This document shows positions 5,702 to 10,863 of a stretch of 10,863 bases of DNA, piece after piece. Position 1 is the first letter of the stretch. The number at the start of each line of letters is the position of its first letter. The DNA lies in contig JAKEGR010000141.1 in assembly GCA_022615465.1 (NCBI GenBank), forward strand, positions 1 through 10,863. The letters are read 5' to 3'. Position numbers and translations under genes: made by a program. A model generated the notes under the pieces. It saw nothing but the letters and a program-made list of their open reading frames with translations, did not search any database and was not told where the DNA came from. The DNA is from Planctomycetota bacterium. GTDB taxonomy: Bacteria > Planctomycetota > Planctomycetia > Pirellulales > Lacipirellulaceae.

Positions 5702-7620
5702 TTACGTAACATCCGCGAGTGATGGATCGATGAACTGCTGATGCCAGAGCTGTGTCGATAGGACGCCGACCAGGCCCATTTCGATAAACAGGCGGCGGAA
5801 GCCGTCTCGCATCTGGTGGATTGCCTTGCGCCAGTGTTGCACGGCCTGGGATCAAAGTAGCCCGCGCGGCGGAGCGATTCCGGCGAGAGAAGCTGCTCGG
5901 CCCAAGCAGGCGGCGCGGCGCGATGATAGGCATCGAGTGGCGCGTGGAGCAGCTTCTTGTGGCCCGCCGTCACGCTCCGTGGCAGCCAGCGGTTCGTCAA
6001 CCGGCGTTGCAAATACTTGTCCTCCAGGCCGCGCAGCTTCCACGAGGGATCAAGCGGCGCAAGGAAATCGAATAGCTCGCGGTCGAGAAACGGATAGCGC
6101 GTCTCGATGCCGCTGCGGCCTGCCGCGCGGTCGCCCCGGGCCGCCAGATGCAGGCCTGGCAAATGCACGCGCGCTCCCAGGTAGATGGATCGATTCAGCG
6201 GGTGCCACCGCGCGAGGCCGGCGTGATCAAGCTGCAAGTCGTCCAGCGGCAGATGATCTCCGAGCGCCTCAATCGTCTCGCGGCTGAAGAAGCGGTGTTT
6301 TGTCGTGGCCATCAGCATGTAGGCGAGGAGCCAGGCGTTTCGGCCGCCGACTGCCTGGTGCGATCGATTCACAAACGACCACGGCAGTGTACCCGAGTGA
6401 ACCAACCGCACATACGCGCGAAAACCGGGCCGGCTGAGCGGCAAGTGCGTGAGCCGATCCAGCCGATCCAGTCGTGCTTGGATGCGAAACCAAGGATACC
6501 CGGCCTGCAACTCGTCCGCCCCTTCGCCGGTCAACACGGCGCGATGGCCGCGCTGGTGGACCCTCTCAGCAAGCCGCAGCAGCGCCGCGGCCGAAACATC
6601 GATGACTGGGCTTTCGGCTGCCTGCACTAAAGCGGGAAATGTCTCGACCAGATCGCAGCCAGTCAGTTCGACGACTTCCGGACGATTGCCGACATGGCCG
6701 GCGACATCGGCGGTTCTGCTGGTTTCATCGAGATGCGGATGCGGGACGCGGAAGGTAAACGAATCGAGCGGCCCGCCGCGCAGTCTGGTCGCCATCGAAA
6801 CGAGCAGGCTCGAATCCAATCCACCGCTGGAATAGGCCACGGTCGGTGGCTGGCCGCACAGCCGCTGCTCGATCGCCCGCAGCAGGATTGCTTCGTATTC
6901 GTTGACAAGCTCGATTTCTTTTCGGGAATTGACTTCGTCACCCTGATCGGGGAAGTTCATTTGCCAGTAGGCGATATCATGGATTTGGGCCGGCTGACGG
7001 GTATCTCCGGGTTTCACTTCCAAATAGTGACCTGGTAGCAACGCGGAGACGCCCTCAAAGCAGGTGACAGGTCCAGGCACGCCAAAAAAAGTCCAGACGT
7101 GGTGCAGGCCGCGCAGGTCAACGCGCGGCATCACCATCCCGGAGGCCAGCAGCGCCTTGATCTCCGAGGCGAACAGCAGCCAATCGCCTTGCCGCGTCCA
7201 GTGGAGCGGGCACACTCCGAAGTGATCGCGGGCGAGCACGAGCTGCCGGGTCCGTTTGTCCCACAGCGCCAGGGCAAACTGGCCACGCAATCGGTCCAGG
7301 CAGGCTTTGCCATGTCCTTTCCACAGCCGCACGATCACCTGATCGTCATGGATCGAGACGTCCTCGCGGACGAGATCCAGTTCCGTACGCAGTTCTTCCG
7401 AGTTGTATATCTGGCCGTCCAGGGCGCAGACGACCGCGGAGTCGCTGTTTCCGTTTTCGCGCCGTTCGCGGTGCCCCCGCTCCACGATTGTCAGACCAGG
7501 ACACTCGAAGAACGTCTCCTGCTGGCCGCGGTGGAGCATTGCCCCCGACATCCGGCGGAGCGCGTCGGAGGGTACCGGGCGGGATCCTGCCAGATCGACA
7601 ATTCCCGCGATTGCACTCAT
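5702..7620 (-). CDS. Asparagine synthetase (AsnB)-like amidotransferase, frameshifted near its C-terminus
   Basis: About 639 residues if one frameshift is corrected. Residues 1-200 form the class II glutaminase fold; 240-590 form the ATP-dependent synthetase domain. Synthetase motifs are intact: PP-loop YSSGGLDSS (263-271), LTGEGADELQAGY (363-375), GIETRYPFLD (504-513), HKKLLHAPL (554-562). The glutaminase site is not: the N-terminus is MSAIAG, with Ser in place of the catalytic Cys2; HRGPD is HRGQQ; NGEIYN is DGQIYN; the Arg-Leu pair of the glutamine pocket is not apparent. It may therefore use free ammonia, or form an amide from another amine as beta-lactam synthetase does. After Pro591 (5848) the frame turns to non-homologous sequence, while AVQHWRKAI...FRRLFIEMGLVGVLSTQLW, the expected AsnB ending, continues in the -1 frame to a TAA at 5702. 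It starts 64 nt after the isopropylmalate-synthase-like gene, likely one operon. Confidence 0.88.
5843..5850 (-). other. Apparent frameshift site in the AsnB-like gene
   Basis: Reading on the minus strand, codons for Asp-Pro (GAT CCC, ending at 5848) are followed by AG and then GCC GTG CAA, where the AsnB-like ending resumes. Loss of one base, for example AAG to AG (Lys), explains it exactly and restores a 640-codon frame. No classic slippery heptamer is present. It may be a real mutation or an assembly error; the zero-frame reading runs on without homology to 5554. Confidence 0.7.
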
Positions 7621-7684
7621 GGCGTCAGCAAAGAAGGCGAAGTGGTGTTGCGGGACACGAGAAACCGTGACCGGTTGCGGAACT

Positions 7685-9007
7685 TTACTTTTTCTTGGGC
7701 TGGTTTTGCTCCCTGGACTGCGGCGTGGCAGCAACCGTTTGGATCACGGTCGTGGCGGCGAGGCTTTCCGCGCCGGGTGAATTCGGCAGGTCACCAGAGA
7801 GCACTTCGGCGAGCAGCGATCGCACTTCCTCGGCCGAGGCATAGCTGCGCAAACGCGGTTGATTTTTGAGATATTTGAGCACCCGCTCCACTTGTTGGTC
7901 GGTGAGCGTCGTCCCCACTTCCGCTGAGCGGTACGCCACGGCACGGCGCCCGCTGTGCTTGCCGAGGACGAGTTCCACCGGCGGTGCGCCGATCTGCTCG
8001 GGCAGGAAAGGCAAATAAACGCTAGGATCCTTCAACACACCGTCTTGATGCACGCCCGCCTCGGTGCGAAACACGTTTTTGCCGATGACCGCTTTGGCCG
8101 GAGCCGGTTCGACGCCCGTGAGCCTCGCGACGAGTCGACTCAGTGCGTACAACTCCTCCGTGTGAATGTGGCACCTGACGGGGAATTCGTCCGAATGGAG
8201 CGAGATGGCCATAATCACTTCTTCGAGCGGCGTATTGCCCGCCCGCTCGCCGAGACCGTTGATCGTGCCCTGCACGATGTTCACTCCCTGCTTCACGCAA
8301 GCCAGCGCGTTGGCCGTGCCCATGCCGAGGTCATTGTGGAAATGAACCGCCAACATCGCATGGCCGATGCTCGGTACGTTGTCCTGGACGCCCTTGATGC
8401 AATCGACCGCTTTGCTGGGTGTGAGGTAACCCACGGTATCGGCAAAACCGCACGTGGTGGCACCCGCCTCGATCGCTTCTTGATAGATTTCATGCAGGAA
8501 GTCAGGCTCGGTTCGAGAGGCATCCTCCGGGCCAAACGTGACGATTTGAAAATACTGCTTGGCGTACTGAATCGCGTCGACAGTGAGCCGGATAATTTCC
8601 GATTTTGTCTTATGGTGCTTTTGCTCGCGGTGTAATTTGCTGATGCCGATGAACAGCGTCACCGCGCGACGGAAGAGCGACAGATCGTCGAGTGCTTCGC
8701 GCGCCGCATCGATGTCCGCTTTGAGTGTGCGGCAATGTGCGTTAATCACTGGCCCGCGCACGGTTTTCGCAATCTGCCGGATGGACTCAATCTCCTCGCG
8801 TGAAGTGGCCGGAAAGCCGGCGTCGATCGAATGGATTCCAACGCGGGCGAGCGCCTGGGCAATCTCGACTTTCTCGTCCGGATTAAGCCTCACGCCGGGC
8901 ATCTGCTCGCCGTCGCGCAGGGTCGTGTCCGAGAGGAACAGCAGCCCTTTGCGTTTGTGCCGCCAAATCGACGCCAGCTCAATCTGTCGAAGGACTCGTG
9001 CTAACAT
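7685..9007 (-). CDS. 2-Isopropylmalate synthase-family enzyme, short form without regulatory domain
   Basis: A 440-residue member of the Claisen-type DRE-TIM metallolyase family (LeuA, homocitrate and citramalate synthases), which condenses acetyl-CoA with a 2-oxoacid. LSDTTLRDGEQMPGV (25-39) is the signature, with Met36 where Ser or Ala is common; Asp27 and the HxH of VHFHNDLG (His222, His224) plus Asn258 of GERAGN are the expected metal/active-site residues. The flap-side motif TEAGVHQDGVLKDPSVY (315-331) and LVLGKHSGRRAV (346-357) are LeuA-like. After a short linker region (to about 408) it ends in a polar tail with three lysines; the roughly 120-residue LeuA leucine-binding dimer domain is absent, so leucine feedback is not expected. 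The start at 9007 is the first ATG; the next in-frame choices would cut close to the barrel. It lies between the PKS and AsnB-like genes. The substrate 2-oxoacid is unknown; it may be a dedicated paralogue. Confidence 0.9.
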   Translation of the reverse strand: MLARVLRQIELASIWRHKRKGLLFLSDTTLRDGEQMPGVRLNPDEKVEIAQALARVGIHSIDAGFPATSREEIESIRQIAKTVRGPVINAHCRTLKADIDAAREALDDLSLFRRAVTLFIGISKLHREQKHHKTKSEIIRLTVDAIQYAKQYFQIVTFGPEDASRTEPDFLHEIYQEAIEAGATTCGFADTVGYLTPSKAVDCIKGVQDNVPSIGHAMLAVHFHNDLGMGTANALACVKQGVNIVQGTINGLGERAGNTPLEEVIMAISLHSDEFPVRCHIHTEELYALSRLVARLTGVEPAPAKAVIGKNVFRTEAGVHQDGVLKDPSVYLPFLPEQIGAPPVELVLGKHSGRRAVAYRSAEVGTTLTDQQVERVLKYLKNQPRLRSYASAEEVRSLLAEVLSGDLPNSPGAESLAATTVIQTVAATPQSREQNQPKKK

Positions 9008-9108
9008 GCCAGGAAGGGCTTTCTTGGACCGGTAATCGTGAAACGGTTTGTGTGATGAGCCGCCCGCGACTGCTGTCGATTCAGGCCTGACGGTCCATCT
9101 GTTGGCTA
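9008..9108. other. Short gap between PKS and isopropylmalate-synthase-like gene
   Basis: 101 bp without a gene. It holds a perfect 10-bp palindrome TCAGGCCTGA (9081-9090) but no U-tracted hairpin and no clear promoter on the minus strand. The genes on either side could therefore share a transcript. Confidence 0.35.
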
Positions 9109-10863
9109 TTATCGTCTTGGTGCCGCAGCGGGGGTGACTGTAACACGGCTGCCGCTATTGCTTCCAGCAAATTGCATGAGTGATGTCAGCTTCCGGGCGA
9201 GCTGCGCTGCCGAGTTGCCAATCATCATCGTGAAGTGGTCGCCCGGTACTTCCTGCAATTCCATCGTTTGTCCCACTTCCGCCCTCCAGCCATGATCGGC
9301 ATCCTTAGGCATTTCTTGGCCAGAAATGTCGGCCAGCCCACCTTTGATGGTTGGCACAAACAGGTACACTTTCGCGTCCAGCGCCGTTGGCCGATAACTT
9401 CGGATCACGCGCACATTGGCCTCGCCAACGTGGACCAGCCGGCGGATGAAATCCTCCGGGGCGTCTGCCGGGACTGTTCCCTGCCGGCGGGCCTCGCTTA
9501 GGGCGGTTTGGAACCGCTGCTCGGGCGTGAGCGGCAGCAATTGCTCATAGTCCACCCGAACCTTGCTGCCCGTGAAGCAGTTTGCGAAGTTGATCAAATT
9601 ACAGAAGAAGCGGGCATCATCCTCAACGTCCACTTCGTCGCAGATTGATGGCAACGGCGTGTCGAGCATGGCGACAAGCGAAACGTTTTCGCCCGCCCGC
9701 ACCAGCCACTCGGCAAGCGCGAATGCGTAGATGCCCCCAGTCGACCAACCAGCGAGGCGGTAAGGCCCCTGTGGCTGAAGTGCGCGGAGCGCAGCCGCGT
9801 AGTCGGCTATCATCGCATCCATGGTCTGGTGCGGTGGCAAATCCTGATCGACGCCCCGCGGGCGGAACGCATAGACGGGTTGATCTTCGCCCAAATGCTG
9901 TACCAGGTCAGCGTAGCATTGCACGTCGCCTCCGAGCGCGGGCAACAAGAATAAGGGCGGTTTCGAGCCAGTCGCGCGCAGTGCCAGGAGGGGCGTCCAA
10001 CCATCCCCCGCTTTTCCAGCCGCTGAAGCGGCCTCCCCGCCAACAATCAGTCGAACCGTTTCCTCGGCCAGCGATGCGATGCTCGGTCCTTCCATCAGCC
10101 TGGCCATGGGCAGCGTGAAATCGAGCCTGCCTTCCAGATTGTTTTTCAGTTCCAGCGCCAGTAGCGAGTCTAACCCAAATGTGCTGAGCGGCTGATCGAT
10201 TTCGAGCTGGCCAGGCTCGATACCCATGATGCGCGCCAGTTCCTGCTGGATGTAATCACTTGCGAGCGATTGGCGCGAGGCCGCATCGGCGTCGAATAGC
10301 CGCTGGAGAAAGGCCTGATCGACGCGTCCGCCAGGCGTATCGCCACCTGCTTCTTGCACTTCACTCACAATCTCGGCAAGCAGCGCCGGGTGACGCTCGC
10401 CCATCAGCCGCAACAGGTCGCTCCAATGAGCGTCCATCACCGCGACCTGCGCCGCACTGCCACGCATCAACTTGCCGAGTAGTTCGAGGCCCTGCCCGGG
10501 CGGGAGCAACCCCATGCCGCGGGATTTTACGGCATCGCTCCGTTTTGCCTCGGCCGCCATGCCGGCCCCACCCCACGGGCCCCAGTTGATGGCCGTGGCC
10601 GGCAAGCCCTCCGCGCGGCGGGTGTGGGCCAGGGCGTCAAGCATGGCGTTGCCAGCCGCGTAATTCGCTTGACCAGGCGATCCCAGCACACTGGCCACCG
10701 ACGAGAAGAGCACGAAGAAATCCAGGGGCGCGTTCCGCGTGGCCATGTGCAGATTCCAGGCCCCTTGCACCTTCGGTGCCATCGCCCGATCAAGCTGATC
10801 GAGCGTCATGTCAGTCAGCACGCCATCGGCAAGCACGCCAGCCGCATGCACGACGCCGCGCAG
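9109..10863 (-). CDS. Type I polyketide synthase, C-terminal KR-ACP-thioesterase (partial)
   Basis: The last 584 residues of a modular PKS whose 5' part lies beyond the right edge. Residues 1-150 are the second half of a ketoreductase: HAAGVLADGVL (6-16), APKVQGAWNLH (29-39), FSSVASVLGSPGQANYAAGN (53-72) with catalytic Ser55, Tyr68 and Asn72, and INWGPW (92-97). The LxD motif (Leu11, Asp13) leans towards a B-type KR. Residues about 195-275 are an acyl carrier protein with FGLDSLLALEL; Ser233 carries phosphopantetheine. Residues about 290-565 are a type I thioesterase: AGWSTGG with Ser374, MLDTPL with Asp401 and GDHF with His543 as the triad. It reduces the last beta-keto group and releases the chain by hydrolysis or cyclisation. 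The frame is open through the window edge, so the GTG near 10851 is not a start. The two following minus-strand genes may belong to the same cluster. Confidence 0.95.
   Translation of the reverse strand: MRGVVHAAGVLADGVLTDMTLDQLDRAMAPKVQGAWNLHMATRNAPLDFFVLFSSVASVLGSPGQANYAAGNAMLDALAHTRRAEGLPATAINWGPWGGAGMAAEAKRSDAVKSRGMGLLPPGQGLELLGKLMRGSAAQVAVMDAHWSDLLRLMGERHPALLAEIVSEVQEAGGDTPGGRVDQAFLQRLFDADAASRQSLASDYIQQELARIMGIEPGQLEIDQPLSTFGLDSLLALELKNNLEGRLDFTLPMARLMEGPSIASLAEETVRLIVGGEAASAAGKAGDGWTPLLALRATGSKPPLFLLPALGGDVQCYADLVQHLGEDQPVYAFRPRGVDQDLPPHQTMDAMIADYAAALRALQPQGPYRLAGWSTGGIYAFALAEWLVRAGENVSLVAMLDTPLPSICDEVDVEDDARFFCNLINFANCFTGSKVRVDYEQLLPLTPEQRFQTALSEARRQGTVPADAPEDFIRRLVHVGEANVRVIRSYRPTALDAKVYLFVPTIKGGLADISGQEMPKDADHGWRAEVGQTMELQEVPGDHFTMMIGNSAAQLARKLTSLMQFAGSNSGSRVTVTPAAAPRR

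Noticed and set aside
5556..5741. 61-residue plus-strand frame with AGGAG at 5546-5550
   Set aside because: Despite a good Shine-Dalgarno, it reads through the REP-like palindrome and into the end of the AsnB-like gene, and the protein resembles nothing known.
5554..5847. Zero-frame continuation of the AsnB-like protein to a stop at 5554
   Set aside because: The residues are not AsnB-like, while the -1 frame carries the expected ending to 5702.
10849..10851. GTG near the right edge as the start of the PKS gene
   Set aside because: It falls inside the conserved ketoreductase motif and the frame is open past the window edge, so the gene is simply cut.
1..10863. tRNA or rRNA genes, CRISPR arrays, insertion sequences, transposase genes
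   Set aside because: Looked for on both strands; no cloverleaf signature, no regularly spaced repeats and no transposase or integrase motif was recognised.

Overview
The window looks like chromosomal DNA of a GC-rich member of the Planctomycetota, most likely a Pirellulales-type lineage. This rests on protein style (PurM N-terminus and the AsnB-like C-terminus resemble planctomycete forms), weak or absent Shine-Dalgarno sites before most genes, and a type I polyketide synthase in such a background. It is inference from pattern memory, not a search.

Layout. 1-466: no convincing gene, a few short palindromes. 467-2379 (+): purM then trpC, housekeeping purine and tryptophan biosynthesis, codirectional 71 bp apart. 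2394-3760 (-): a two-gene unit converging on trpC with only 14 bp between. Its first gene encodes a pseudo-receiver + coiled coil + KaiA/RsbU_N-type helical domain. Its second gene, joined by a TGATG stop/start overlap, encodes a MazG-like nucleotide pyrophosphohydrolase. 3761-4092: divergent intergenic region with a plausible sigma70 promoter for the minus-strand pair. 4093-5528 (+): larC (nickel insertion for the lactate-racemase pincer cofactor) followed, with a GTGA overlap and a good AGGAG, by a 68-residue protein resembling only the TOBE-like tail of a CysA-type sulfate transporter ATPase. 5529-5701: convergent gap holding a long imperfect REP-like palindrome. 5702-10863 (-): end of a type I PKS (KR-ACP-TE, entering from beyond the right edge), then a short isopropylmalate-synthase paralogue without the regulatory domain, then an asparagine-synthetase-like protein.

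How they may work together. The three right-hand genes run in the same direction and could be the end of a polyketide biosynthetic cluster: PKS release module, a 2-oxoacid chain-extending enzyme, and an ATP-dependent amide-forming enzyme whose glutaminase site appears dead (Ser where the catalytic Cys should be, glutamine-pocket residues altered). The AsnB-like gene also has an apparent 1-nt frameshift near 5847, and the missing C-terminus is readable in another frame.

The most unusual item is the KaiA-like two-domain protein translationally coupled to a nucleotide pyrophosphohydrolase. It has the domain order of cyanobacterial KaiA (degenerate receiver, then KaiC/RsbT-binding type helical domain) but lies in an apparently non-cyanobacterial genome, with no kaiB/kaiC or rsb genes in this window.
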